A stretch of DNA of 15,614 nt from an uncultured Oscillospiraceae bacterium (GCA_900547275.1 URGA01000045.1:1-15614), one strand, 5' to 3'; counted from the first letter of the stretch, positions 1-7,658 are shown. Notes: generated by a model from the letters alone, not told the origin. Numbers and translations are program-made.

Positions 1-92
1 GGTGCAGTTAAGCTGTTTGCAATTCCAAGCGCTGCTCCGGCAATTGCTGCTACTAACGCTAGAAATATGGTCAGATGTAATATTTTTTTCAT
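1..92 (-). CDS. FMN-binding / RnfG-like membrane protein, N-terminal fragment
   Basis: Only the first 30 codons are inside the window; the gene continues past base 1. The peptide begins MKKILHLTIFLALVAAIAG and continues with a small-residue-rich hydrophobic stretch ending in ...GIANSLTA. A single N-terminal membrane helix followed by an N-x-(L/V)-T-A-(P) motif is what I know from the start of RnfG and related FMN-binding proteins of Firmicutes, which face the outside and carry covalently bound FMN. The flavinylation motif itself would lie outside the window, so the family call rests on the N-terminus only. The start is supported by an SD (AAGGTAGG) that overlaps the stop codon of the upstream maturase gene, 13 bases away, so the two are co-transcribed. 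A generic membrane-anchored protein is the alternative. Confidence 0.5.
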   Translation of the reverse strand, partial: MKKILHLTIFLALVAAIAGAALGIANSLTA

Positions 93-105
93 ACGCTAAC
101 CTACC

Positions 106-1179
106 TTATCTCATCTGTCTGAGCAGATGCATTGAGGACTTGAAAAAAGAAGTATACGCTTCGCAGTAATTTTCACTCGCCCTGTTTCTTTTGCATCCGC
201 CTGCGCGGCACACCGTAAAATAATCGCACGTTTTACATTTTTTGTCAACCGCGAAAGACTCTTTGAGAAACTCAACTGACTTTTTATCAACATACATTTC
301 CTCAAAAGAAGAAGTATTGATATTTCCCAGTAGCCATTGGTCGGTGCAGTAAAAATCGCATGGATAAGTACTGCCGTCAGCTTCAACAACAAACTGAGTT
401 GAACAAAATCCGTTCATGCCGCACTGCTCAGCATTCTGCCCTCTGAAGAGCCTTACATAGTTGTCAAAAGATCTGACTGATACCGAATTGCCGCGCATAT
501 TATCATTAAAATACAGTTTAAACCCATGTTCAAGAAAATATGCGTAATCGTCATTATCCATATAAATCGAACTGTCATAATCGCCTGAAAACGGCTTTAA
601 ACAAGGTATATACTGAAGATAGTGAAGGCCCTGAGACTTAAAGAAACGATAGGAATTACGAACACTCCTTGCTGAGCGAGCAGTAAGAACGGCAAGAACG
701 TTAAACGTTACATTATACTTTTTCAAAAGAGATATGCCGTTCATAACATCGTCAAAAGATGAACTTCCGTCAGGGTAAAGCCTGTAAGAGTTAAGTTCTT
801 TATCCCCGTCAAGAGAAACACCCACAAGACATCCGTATTTTTTAAACAGAGCACACCAGTTTTCGTCAATCAGGGTGCCGTTTGTCTGAACGCAGAAATG
901 GAGCGATGAACATTCACTTTGCCGCTTTGACGCTTCTTCAAAAAAGAACGAAAAAAAATCAATTCCCGCAAGAAGCGGTTCTCCGCCCTGAAAAGTAAAG
1001 AAGACGTCTCCTCCTTTTGCGAATGAAAATGACTGATCTATCACCCTCAAGGCTGTTTCTTTGCTCATCATTCCCATATTTTCCTGTTTTCTATCCTTTG
1101 CCAGGGAATGATAAAAACAGTAGGCGCACTGCAGATTGCAGCTGCCTGACGCAGGTTTAAGCATTACAGAAATTGACAT
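106..1179 (-). CDS. Anaerobic sulfatase-maturase type radical SAM/SPASM enzyme (anSME)
   Basis: A 357-residue cytoplasmic radical SAM enzyme. The anSME family oxidises an active-site Cys or Ser of type I sulfatases to formylglycine in anaerobes. Residues 14-21 hold the SAM-cluster motif CNLQCAYC, preceded by the family-typical MLKPAS. The C-terminal SPASM part has C-x5-C (CGMNGFC), then PCDFYC, then CKTCDYFTVC-RAGGC and a last Cys in NYCEAY: the Cys set for two auxiliary 4Fe-4S clusters. The Asp right after the PC of PCDFYC matches the position of the catalytic base known in the Clostridium perfringens enzyme. I chose ATG at 1179, not the in-frame start at 1242, because GGAGAAG lies just upstream and the protein then starts in the family manner; the longer form would overlap the sirtuin gene. 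It sits 13 bases after the sirtuin stop. No sulfatase is in the window, so its substrate is unknown. Confidence 0.85.
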   Translation of the reverse strand: MSISVMLKPASGSCNLQCAYCFYHSLAKDRKQENMGMMSKETALRVIDQSFSFAKGGDVFFTFQGGEPLLAGIDFFSFFFEEASKRQSECSSLHFCVQTNGTLIDENWCALFKKYGCLVGVSLDGDKELNSYRLYPDGSSSFDDVMNGISLLKKYNVTFNVLAVLTARSARSVRNSYRFFKSQGLHYLQYIPCLKPFSGDYDSSIYMDNDDYAYFLEHGFKLYFNDNMRGNSVSVRSFDNYVRLFRGQNAEQCGMNGFCSTQFVVEADGSTYPCDFYCTDQWLLGNINTSSFEEMYVDKKSVEFLKESFAVDKKCKTCDYFTVCRAGGCKRNRASENYCEAYTSFFKSSMHLLRQMR

Positions 1180-1192
1180 ATTCTTCTCCGTT

Positions 1193-1900
1193 TCAAATCT
1201 TGATTTTCGAAAGAACTTCTCCGACTTTTTCGTGGAGCACAAGTTCGGCTGCGCCGTCCATCGGCGTTGCGTCTCTGTTTATAAGAACAAAATGTTTGCC
1301 TTTAAAATAATTAACAAATCCCGCCGCTGGATAAACGGTAAGCGAAGTGCCCGCAACAATGAGGCAGTCGGCATTTCTGATTGCATCAACAGCGCCGTTT
1401 ACCGTTCGCGTATCGAGACACTCTTCGTAAAGCACAACGTCCGGTTTTATTTTTCCGCCGCATTCGCATTTCGGAACGCCTTCGCCGTTCAATATATATT
1501 CCATGGGGTAAAATTTTCCGCACTCTGTACAGTAATTTCTGATAACTGACCCGTGAAGTTCAAAAACGTTTTTACTGCCAGCTTTTTGATGAAGCCCGTC
1601 AATATTTTGAGTAACGACCGCGCTGAGTTTGCCCGCCTTTTCAAGTTTTGCAAGCGCTTTATGGGCGTCGTTCGGCTCAGCGTTGGGGCAAAGCATTTTT
1701 TCACGGTAAAAGCGAAAAAAATATTCCGTATATTTTTCAAAAAAAGTATGGCTCAGTATTTCCTCTGGAGGATAGTCGTATTTCTGGTTATAAAGCCCGT
1801 CCGTACTGCGGAAATCAGGTATTCCGCTTTCAGTTGAAACACCTGCTCCGCCGAAAAATACAATCTGTTTTGATTGGTCAATAATTTGCTGCAAATCCAT
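1193..1900 (-). CDS. cobB: NAD-dependent protein deacetylase (sirtuin, CobB/Sir2 family)
   Basis: A 235-residue class III deacetylase/deacylase, cytoplasmic, which removes acyl groups from lysines using NAD+. Visible motifs in order: NAD-binding GAGVSTESGIPDFR (residues 18-31), TQNIDGLH (97-104), catalytic His116 in ELHGS, and a zinc ribbon of C124-x2-C127 and C145-x-C147. The GTS motif near residue 185 and a C-terminal INRD also fit the family. Full length for a bacterial sirtuin. An upstream in-frame TTG at 1906 is possible, but GGGGGA sits seven bases before the ATG at 1900 and only one base before the TTG, so ATG is preferred. First gene of a minus-strand operon with the anSME-like maturase. 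The name cobB here means the sirtuin, not the cobyrinate synthase. Confidence 0.92.
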   Translation of the reverse strand: MDLQQIIDQSKQIVFFGGAGVSTESGIPDFRSTDGLYNQKYDYPPEEILSHTFFEKYTEYFFRFYREKMLCPNAEPNDAHKALAKLEKAGKLSAVVTQNIDGLHQKAGSKNVFELHGSVIRNYCTECGKFYPMEYILNGEGVPKCECGGKIKPDVVLYEECLDTRTVNGAVDAIRNADCLIVAGTSLTVYPAAGFVNYFKGKHFVLINRDATPMDGAAELVLHEKVGEVLSKIKI

Positions 1901-1957
1901 GAGCAAATCCCCCGTTACTGCATAAAATCAGCGTAAAATAATAAAAAAATCATAAAA

Positions 1958-1985
1958 TTGCTTTACTTATTCTAATTTATATATT
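1958..1985 (+). promoter_or_regulatory. Probable promoter of mnmA
   Basis: TTGCTT (1958-1963), a 16-base spacer and TATATT (1980-1985) upstream of mnmA, in an AT-rich stretch. The -35 is weak (TTG only at the strong positions). The predicted start near 1992 leaves a short leader of about 35 bases with the SD GGGTGAG at 2016-2022. Confidence 0.45.
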
Positions 1986-2009
1986 AGTATAGTAATTCAA
2001 AAGTGTCAA
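1981..2009 (-). promoter_or_regulatory. Probable sigma-A promoter of the sirtuin operon
   Basis: On the minus strand a perfect -35 TTGACA (2009-2004) is followed after 17 bases by TAATAT (1986-1981; 4 of 6 matches to TATAAT). Transcription would start near 1974, leaving a leader of about 74 bases before the sirtuin ATG in which I see no structured element. The -10 region coincides with that of the divergent mnmA promoter. Confidence 0.5.
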
Positions 2010-2026
2010 GAAATCGGGTGAGTTTT

Positions 2027-3064
2027 TTGAAAAAAGCGTTAATAGCAATGAGCGGCGGAGTTGACAGCTCCGTGGCGGCAAAAATCATTCAGGATAAAGG
2101 GTACGAATGTATCGGCGCCACAATGAAACTTTTCTCCTGCGGCAAAAGCAATTCGTCTGATATTGACGACGCCAGAGCTGTTGCCGAAAAGCTTAACATG
2201 GAATATTTTGTCTTCAATTTTGAAGATGAATTCAAAGAAAAAGTTATTGATAAATTCATAAAAACTTACTCTGAAGGCGGAACCCCTAACCCATGTATCG
2301 ACTGCAACAAACACCTTAAATTCGGCGGACTTTTTGCCAAAGCTAAAGAACTTGACTGCGATCTTATAGTTACGGGGCACTACGCCGATATACGCAAAAT
2401 AAACGGCCGCTTCTGTCTTTGCAAGGCGGCTGACCTAAAGAAAGACCAAAGCTACGTTCTTTACAATCTTACAAAAGAGATGCTTGAGCATATAGCTTTT
2501 CCTCTCGGCAGTTGTTCAAAAGAAGAAGCAAGAAAAATTGCTTTGGAAAACGGCTTTGTAAACGCCTCGAAGAAGGAAAGCCAGGATATCTGCTTTGTTC
2601 CTGACGGAGATTACGCCGCTTTTATTGAAAATTATTCAGGCTTGAAATTCCCTGAGGGTGATTTTGTAGACGAAGGCGGTAACATTCTGGGCAGACACAA
2701 AGGCATAATCCGTTATACTATCGGTCAGAGGAAAGGACTGGGGCTGGCTCTGCCTACTCCTATGTATGTAAAATCAAAGGACCCGAAAAACAACACCGTT
2801 ACTCTGTGCTTAAACGATGATCTTTTTACTGATGCGGTGCACGTTAAAGATTTCAACTGGGTCAGCATAGATAATCCCCATTCTTCCATACGGGCGGCGG
2901 CGAAAATCCGCTACAATATGACGGAAGCCCCATGCACTGTTACTCCTACCGATGAAAACGGCGTTGTAATCAAATTTGACAGTCCGCAGAGAGCCGTAAC
3001 AAAAGGCCAGTCAGCAGTTGTTTATGACGGAGACATCGTTTTAGGCGGCGGCATCATAGTCTGA
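2027..3064 (+). CDS. mnmA: tRNA-specific 2-thiouridylase MnmA
   Basis: Cytoplasmic enzyme that activates U34 of Lys, Glu and Gln tRNAs with ATP and inserts sulfur at C2. About 345 residues, close to family length. It shows the PP-loop SGGVDSS at residues 9-15, TPNPCIDCN with the catalytic nucleophile Cys, VTGHYA, KDQSYVLY and ESQDICFVPDGDY with the second catalytic Cys, then the C-terminal beta-barrel part (RYTIGQRKGLG). Start choice: the open frame begins with GTG at 2003 and GTG at 2018, but a TTG at 2027 gives the family-typical MKKALIAMSGG and has GGGTGAG four bases upstream, so TTG is the likely start. Stands alone between two promoters; no clear terminator follows it, so some readthrough into the dehydrogenase operon is possible. 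This is the Clostridial type with a short, divergent segment after the first strand. Confidence 0.92.
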   Translation: MKKALIAMSGGVDSSVAAKIIQDKGYECIGATMKLFSCGKSNSSDIDDARAVAEKLNMEYFVFNFEDEFKEKVIDKFIKTYSEGGTPNPCIDCNKHLKFGGLFAKAKELDCDLIVTGHYADIRKINGRFCLCKAADLKKDQSYVLYNLTKEMLEHIAFPLGSCSKEEARKIALENGFVNASKKESQDICFVPDGDYAAFIENYSGLKFPEGDFVDEGGNILGRHKGIIRYTIGQRKGLGLALPTPMYVKSKDPKNNTVTLCLNDDLFTDAVHVKDFNWVSIDNPHSSIRAAAKIRYNMTEAPCTVTPTDENGVVIKFDSPQRAVTKGQSAVVYDGDIVLGGGIIV

Positions 3065-3080
3065 ATGGATTTACCGTTTA

Positions 3081-3109
3081 TTGACAAAGCAAAACGGCGA
3101 TGATATAAT
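3081..3109 (+). promoter_or_regulatory. Consensus promoter of the dehydrogenase-ABC importer operon
   Basis: TTGACA (3081-3086), exactly 17 bases, TATAAT (3104-3109), with an extended -10 TG one base before it (TGATATAAT). All twelve core bases match the sigma-A consensus. Transcription would start near 3116, about 40 bases before the ATG at 3156, which is too short for a T-box or riboswitch. An inverted repeat CCGTTT (3074-3079) / AAACGG (3092-3097) flanks the -35 and could be an operator. Confidence 0.85.
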
Positions 3110-3155
3110 TTTTCTGTTAATTAAATTTATATATTAAAATAATAAGTGGTGTACA

Positions 3156-4238
3156 ATGACTGATTATTCCATCACACTGCCGAGTTACTCAATAGGACCC
3201 GGCGTATATCAGAAAATTGAAGAGATTTGTCTTCCATACGGAAAAACTGCCGTTGTTATCGGCGGTCACAAAGGCATGGAAGCAATTAAAGAACAGCTTA
3301 TCGGAGCAGTAAAAGACTCCCAGATAACTCTGTCCGGCTTTGTCTGGTACGGCGGCGAAGCAAGCGAAGACAATGTAAAAATGCTGGCAGAAAACGAACT
3401 GGTAAAAAATTCCGACATGGTTTTTGCAGTCGGAGGAGGCAAAGCGCTTGACACCTGCAAAGCTTACTGCGAACGATACGGCAAGCCTGTTTTTACTTTT
3501 CCGACTATCGCTTCCACCTGTGCGGCAACTACCGCCGTTTCCATAATGTACAACAGCGACGGAACATTCAAAGCTCCTGACTTCCACAAGGCGCCGCCGC
3601 TGCACGCTTTTATCTGCACTACAGTTATTGCCAAAGCGCCGAAAAAGTACATTTGGGCAGGCATGGGCGACACATACGCAAAATATTTTGAAGCTGAAAT
3701 GTCCTCCAGAGGTGAAGCGCTTGTTCATTATCACGCTCTTGGCGTTACAGTCAGCAAAATGTGCCTTGACCCTCTGCTGGAATACGGCAAGACAGCAATG
3801 GACGATATAGAAAAAGGTGAAACTACTTATGCTGTTGAGCAAGTTATCCTTGCCGTTATAGTAACGACAGGTATTGCTTCAATTCTTCTCACTGCAGAGC
3901 ACATTGTCGATTACAACTCAGGTCTTGCTCACGCCGTTTTTTATTCGCTTACGGCATGGGAACATATTGAAAAGAACCATCTCCACGGAGAAGTGGTTGC
4001 GCTTGGTGTTCTTATATTACTGCTGACAGACGGCAATAAAGAAATGTTTGAAAAGATATATAGTTTCAACAAAAGCGTAAATCTGCCCACCTCCCTTGAA
4101 GATATCGAAATGAACTCATCTGATATTGATAAACTGGTTAAAATGACCGCTTCAATGAAAGATATTGAGCATAATCCGTACGAAATAACAGAAGATATGT
4201 TACGAAACGCTTTCAACCAACTCGAACAATACGATTAA
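3156..4238 (+). CDS. Iron-containing alcohol dehydrogenase / glycerol dehydrogenase family protein
   Basis: A 360-residue cytoplasmic NAD(P)-dependent oxidoreductase of the glycerol dehydrogenase-like branch of the metal-dependent alcohol dehydrogenases. The nucleotide-binding part has VGGGKALDT (92-100) and PTIASTCAATTAVS (116-129). Likely metal ligands are D172 (GMGDTYAK), H259 (SGLAHAVF) and H277 (HLHGEVVALG), so the active site looks intact. The substrate cannot be read from the sequence; members act on glycerol, hydroxyacetone and other polyols or aldehydes, and some have no known substrate. It is the first gene of an operon with a three-gene ABC importer, ten bases before the lipoprotein gene, which suggests that it acts on, or downstream of, the imported compound. 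The SD (AAGTGGTG) is close to the ATG. Confidence 0.82.
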   Translation: MTDYSITLPSYSIGPGVYQKIEEICLPYGKTAVVIGGHKGMEAIKEQLIGAVKDSQITLSGFVWYGGEASEDNVKMLAENELVKNSDMVFAVGGGKALDTCKAYCERYGKPVFTFPTIASTCAATTAVSIMYNSDGTFKAPDFHKAPPLHAFICTTVIAKAPKKYIWAGMGDTYAKYFEAEMSSRGEALVHYHALGVTVSKMCLDPLLEYGKTAMDDIEKGETTYAVEQVILAVIVTTGIASILLTAEHIVDYNSGLAHAVFYSLTAWEHIEKNHLHGEVVALGVLILLLTDGNKEMFEKIYSFNKSVNLPTSLEDIEMNSSDIDKLVKMTASMKDIEHNPYEITEDMLRNAFNQLEQYD

Positions 4239-4248
4239 GGAGAAAATT

Positions 4249-5244
4249 ATGAAAAAATTATTAGCTGTTTTGCTCAGCATAACGCTGATCGTTGCTGTTT
4301 TTGCCGGCTGCTCTTCATCCGGTTCATCAGACAGCAGTTCATCAAAAAAAGTAGGAATTGCTGTTCTCTCTGAAAACGGCGCTTTCACCGATATGAGAGA
4401 CGGAATTGAAGCAAAGCTCAACGAAAAATACGGCGAAGGAAACATTGAGTTTGTATATAAGAACGCCGCAGGTGACGCTGCCGCTCTTTCATCAATCATG
4501 GCTTCTTTTGACGACGGAAGCTACGACGCAGTATTTACTATTGCCACACCGGCAACCCAGGGCTTTGTAAATCTTGAATCATCAACCCCCTGCTTCTTCT
4601 GCGCAGTATCCGACCCAGTGGCGGCAGATGTTCTTTCATCTCTTGAGACCCCGGATAAAAACGCAACAGGTACTTCAAACGCTATTCCTGTTTCAGACAT
4701 TATTGAAATGGGATATAAACTTACACCCGACGTTAAAAAATGGGGCTTCCTTTACAGCACATCTCAGGTCAACGCAAAATCAACAGTTGAAGCTGCCGAG
4801 AAATACCTTAAATCTAAGAATATAGCTTTCAGCGAAAAGACAGTTGAAAACTCAGCAGACGTTATCCGTGTTACCCAAGCGCTTATTGACGACGGCTGCG
4901 ACGTTATCTTCGTTCCCAACGACTCAGTTGTTCAGGACGGTGTTTCAGCGCTGGCTGAGCTCTGCGTTGAAAAGAAGATACCAACTTACTGTTCTTCAGC
5001 AACTACTGTTGAATCCGGCTGTATGGCTACCCTTGCTATTGACGACAAGGGTATCGGCGAAAAAACAGCGGAACTTGCTATCCAGTATTTTGACGGCAAG
5101 AGCATTGACGCTATCCCATCCGTTGTATGCGGTATCGACTATTGCTCGGTAAACACTGAATACCTTTCAGCAATGGGTATTGAAACGCCAACAAAGGACA
5201 CGGTAGGATATGAAATCAATCCTATTACTCCGCAAAATAAATAA
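4249..5244 (+). CDS. ABC importer substrate-binding lipoprotein (COG2984 / ABC_sub_bind type)
   Basis: A 331-residue extracellular solute-binding protein. Signal peptide with basic MKK, hydrophobic core and lipobox VFAGC, giving a lipidated Cys21, then a Ser-rich tether before the first beta strand (KKVGIAVL). Two Rossmann-like lobes of the type seen in this family: TIATPATQ, SDPVAA, then WGFLYS, a run with DVIFVPNDSVVQDG and PTYCSSATTVESG. The family includes the streptococcal tryptophan importer protein TrpX, but related members bind other small molecules, so the ligand is left open. The SD AAGGAGA overlaps the stop of the dehydrogenase gene. Followed by a strong hairpin before the permease gene. 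Confidence 0.85.
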   Translation: MKKLLAVLLSITLIVAVFAGCSSSGSSDSSSSKKVGIAVLSENGAFTDMRDGIEAKLNEKYGEGNIEFVYKNAAGDAAALSSIMASFDDGSYDAVFTIATPATQGFVNLESSTPCFFCAVSDPVAADVLSSLETPDKNATGTSNAIPVSDIIEMGYKLTPDVKKWGFLYSTSQVNAKSTVEAAEKYLKSKNIAFSEKTVENSADVIRVTQALIDDGCDVIFVPNDSVVQDGVSALAELCVEKKIPTYCSSATTVESGCMATLAIDDKGIGEKTAELAIQYFDGKSIDAIPSVVCGIDYCSVNTEYLSAMGIETPTKDTVGYEINPITPQNK

Positions 5245-5252
5245 CGTCTTAT

Positions 5253-5280
5253 CAAGGCGCACCGTCGTGCGCCTTGTTTG
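5253..5280 (+). terminator. Intercistronic hairpin (partial terminator or 3' stabiliser)
   Basis: CAAGGCGCAC (5253-5262), tetraloop CGTC, GTGCGCCTTG (5267-5276): a perfect 10-bp stem followed by TTTG only. It lies between the binding-protein and permease genes. The short T run suggests leaky termination or protection of the upstream mRNA end, a known way to make more binding protein than membrane component. Confidence 0.7.
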
Positions 5281-5313
5281 ATTATACGAGAAAACATAGA
5301 AGAGGAAAATATT

Positions 5314-6225
5314 ATGCTTTATTTAACAGCCTTACAGGAGGGTCTGCTTTACGGATTGCTCGCACTGGGCGTATTTATCAGCCTGCGCATCCTGAACATA
5401 CCTGACCTTACAACAGAGGGCAGTTTCGGCTTTGGCTCCGCACTGGCGGTGCTTATTGCGTCCAACGGACACACGGTGCTTTCCGTAATTGCCGCTTTCT
5501 TCGGCGGAGTTATTGCCGGCCTTATCACCGGACTGCTCCAGACAAAACTGAGAGTTCACCCCGTTCTTGCAGGTATCATAACAATGAGCGGACTTTACTC
5601 TGTTAACCTTATGGTAAGAGGAGGCCCGAACCTTTCACTGGGCGCCGACAGTATTTTCAAAAACATTTATACAGCGCTTGATATTACCGGCGATTCAAGA
5701 AAAGTTGCAGGCGCAGTAATCAGCGCAATCATCTGCATTGTTATTACGATAATAATGATACTTTTCTTTAAGACCCACGTCGGCCTTTGTATCCGCGCTA
5801 CTGGAGACAATCAGGATATGGTGCGCGCTTCGTCTATTAACGTTGACCGCACACTGATTATCGGCCTCTGTATTTCAAACGGACTTGTTGCCGTTTCAGG
5901 AGCGCTTATTACTCACTATGTAGGTTACAGCGATACATCCACAAGCAACGGTATGCTTATTTACGGTCTTGCGGCGGTAATAATCGGCGAAGCAATTTTC
6001 GGCAAGAGAAACGTTACACTTGGCCTTATTTCCGCTGTACTGGGTTCAATTATTTATAAAATCATTGTTACATTCGTTGTTGACATTGAACTGTTCGGCG
6101 AAAACAGCGCAAACATGATGAAACTTATGTGCGCGGTAATCGTTGCGGCTACATTTATTGTTCCTGCGGCAAAACGTTACGCCGAAAATCAGAAAATAAA
6201 GAAGGAGGCGCACAAAAATGCTTGA
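5314..6225 (+). CDS. ABC importer permease (COG4120, BPD_transp_2 type)
   Basis: A 303-residue integral membrane protein with about eight to nine hydrophobic segments. It begins MLYLTALQEGLLYGLLALGV and contains the family-typical ILNIPDLTTEGSFGFG and VHPVLAGIITMSGLYSVNLMV near the first third, and GLCIRATGDN in the cytoplasmic loop that should contact the ATPase. It is the channel of the importer. An in-frame TTG at 5278 exists, but it lies just past the hairpin without an SD; ATG at 5314 has AGAGGAA seven bases upstream and is chosen. Its 3' end overlaps the ATPase start by eight bases. Confidence 0.88.
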   Translation: MLYLTALQEGLLYGLLALGVFISLRILNIPDLTTEGSFGFGSALAVLIASNGHTVLSVIAAFFGGVIAGLITGLLQTKLRVHPVLAGIITMSGLYSVNLMVRGGPNLSLGADSIFKNIYTALDITGDSRKVAGAVISAIICIVITIIMILFFKTHVGLCIRATGDNQDMVRASSINVDRTLIIGLCISNGLVAVSGALITHYVGYSDTSTSNGMLIYGLAAVIIGEAIFGKRNVTLGLISAVLGSIIYKIIVTFVVDIELFGENSANMMKLMCAVIVAATFIVPAAKRYAENQKIKKEAHKNA

Positions 6226-7021
6226 TATACGCCACGTCTCCAAAACTTTCGCAAAGGGCACCGTTAACGAACACGTTGCGCTCAAAGACGTTAATCTGCA
6301 CCTTGACAAGGGTGAATTTGTTACCATAGTCGGCTCAAACGGAGCAGGCAAATCAACGCTTTTCAATATGATTTGCGGCTCATTTATGCAGGACGGCGGA
6401 ACTATCTCCCTTGACGGCAAAGACATTTCGTTTATGCCGGAACATAAGCGCGCAAGAATTATCGGCAGAGTTTTTCAGGACCCGATGAAAGGTACTGCGC
6501 CCCATATGACAATTGAGGAAAACCTGGCACTTGCTTACACGAGAGCCCACTCCTCCGCCCTGTCAATAGCGCTTTCAAAAAAGAAAAGCGACTTTTTCAG
6601 AGAAAAAGTTGCTCGTTTTAACATGGGTCTTGAGGACAGAATGAAAACAAAAATCGGTCTGCTTTCAGGCGGTCAGCGCCAAGTTGTAACACTTCTTATG
6701 TGCACAATCTGCACTCCGAAACTGCTGTTGCTTGACGAACACACTGCGGCTCTTGACCCGGTAACTGCCAAGCGCGTTATGGAAATAACCAATGAAATTG
6801 TGGCTGAAAATAACATTACAACAATGATGATCACCCACAACATGGCTTCTGCCCTTACTACTGGCAACAGAACGATAATGATGGATGACGGAGAGATAAT
6901 CATTGACCTTGACGATGAAAAGCGAAAAGGAATGACTGTGCCTGATTTGCTTTCAATGTACAGAGAAAAAGAAGCAAAGGAATTTGACACGGACCGCATC
7001 CTTCTCCAGAAAGATGAATAA
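6218..7021 (+). CDS. ABC importer ATPase (COG1101 type)
   Basis: A 267-residue cytoplasmic ABC ATPase. Walker A GSNGAGKST (39-47), Q-loop region VFQDP, signature LSGGQRQ (149-155), Walker B LLLLDE (169-174) and switch His207 in ITHNM: all key residues present. Strong SD GGAGG at 6204-6208, inside the permease coding region, with overlapping genes, so translation is coupled. Completes the importer with the binding lipoprotein and permease; a terminator follows at once. Confidence 0.92.
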   Translation: MLDIRHVSKTFAKGTVNEHVALKDVNLHLDKGEFVTIVGSNGAGKSTLFNMICGSFMQDGGTISLDGKDISFMPEHKRARIIGRVFQDPMKGTAPHMTIEENLALAYTRAHSSALSIALSKKKSDFFREKVARFNMGLEDRMKTKIGLLSGGQRQVVTLLMCTICTPKLLLLDEHTAALDPVTAKRVMEITNEIVAENNITTMMITHNMASALTTGNRTIMMDDGEIIIDLDDEKRKGMTVPDLLSMYREKEAKEFDTDRILLQKDE

Positions 7022-7032
7022 CAAATATAAAA

Positions 7033-7069
7033 AGCCCCTGCAAATCAGTTTTGCAGGGGTTAATTTTTT
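7033..7069. terminator. Bidirectional Rho-independent terminator
   Basis: CCCCTGCAAA (7035-7044), loop TCAGT, TTTGCAGGGG (7050-7059), extended by a G-U and an A-U pair. A T-rich tail (TTTTTT, 7064-7069) follows on the plus strand and an A-rich run before it (7029-7033) gives the U tract on the minus strand. It lies between the convergent ATPase and cyclophilin genes and serves both. Confidence 0.9.
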
Positions 7070-7073
7070 ATTA

Positions 7074-7658
7074 TTATTCGGAGACGGTAATTGTCTCGAT
7101 GACTACATCGTTTACCGGCTTATCGGCAGGTCCGCAGGGAACAGCAGCGATGGCATCAAGCACGTCGGCGCCGTCAATAAGCTGACCGAATACGGTATGG
7201 TGGAAATCGAGCCAGGGAGTACCGCCGACTTTCTTATATGTTTCAGTTACTTCAGCGGGATAACCGTTTTCGGCAAGCTGTTCCATCTGAGCAATAAGGT
7301 TATCGGGAACATCTTTGGCCTGAACAATGAAGAACTGACTACCGTTGGTGTTTGGGCCGCTGTTTGCCATTGAGAGAGCGCCGTAATAGTTGCGGGCGTC
7401 AATGGTAAATTCATCCTCAAAAGGTTTGCCCCAGACTGATTCGCCGCCACAGCCCGTTCCTGTCGGGTCGCCGCCCTGAATCATAAAGTCCTGAATAACG
7501 CGGTGGAAAATAAGACCGTCATAATAGCCGTTTTTAGCATGGGTAACAAAATTTTCTACAGCTTTGGGAGCGGCCTCTTCAAGAAGAACAAAAGTCATGT
7601 CTCCCCTGTTTGTTTTGATTACGGCTTTAATGCCGTCCTTTTTTTCTAACTGATTCAT
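7074..7658 (-). CDS. Cyclophilin-type peptidyl-prolyl cis-trans isomerase
   Basis: A 194-residue isomerase of X-Pro peptide bonds. No signal peptide or membrane segment, so cytoplasmic. Motifs: FHRVIQDFMIQGGDPTGTG with the catalytic Arg in FHR, ALSMANSGPNTNGSQFFI, and WLDFHHTVFGQL. Between FFI and WLD there is an insertion of about 30 residues (around 117-147) compared with the shortest bacterial cyclophilins. The start codon overlaps the stop of the glycosidase gene as ATGA, and there is only a weak SD, so translation is probably coupled. Last gene of the minus-strand operon. Confidence 0.93.
   Translation of the reverse strand: MNQLEKKDGIKAVIKTNRGDMTFVLLEEAAPKAVENFVTHAKNGYYDGLIFHRVIQDFMIQGGDPTGTGCGGESVWGKPFEDEFTIDARNYYGALSMANSGPNTNGSQFFIVQAKDVPDNLIAQMEQLAENGYPAEVTETYKKVGGTPWLDFHHTVFGQLIDGADVLDAIAAVPCGPADKPVNDVVIETITVSE

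Noticed and set aside
1180..1242. Longer N-terminus of the maturase from the start at 1242
   Set aside because: It would overlap the sirtuin gene, adds residues not seen in the family, and the ATG at 1179 has its own SD.
3110..3155. T-box or riboswitch before the TrpXYZ-like importer operon
   Set aside because: The leader from the consensus promoter is only about 40 bases long and has no specifier or terminator structure.
3189..3842. Long 217-residue open frame on the minus strand inside the dehydrogenase gene
   Set aside because: It is fully antisense to a gene with clear family motifs, is Cys/Phe-rich as expected for a shadow frame, and has no SD or promoter.
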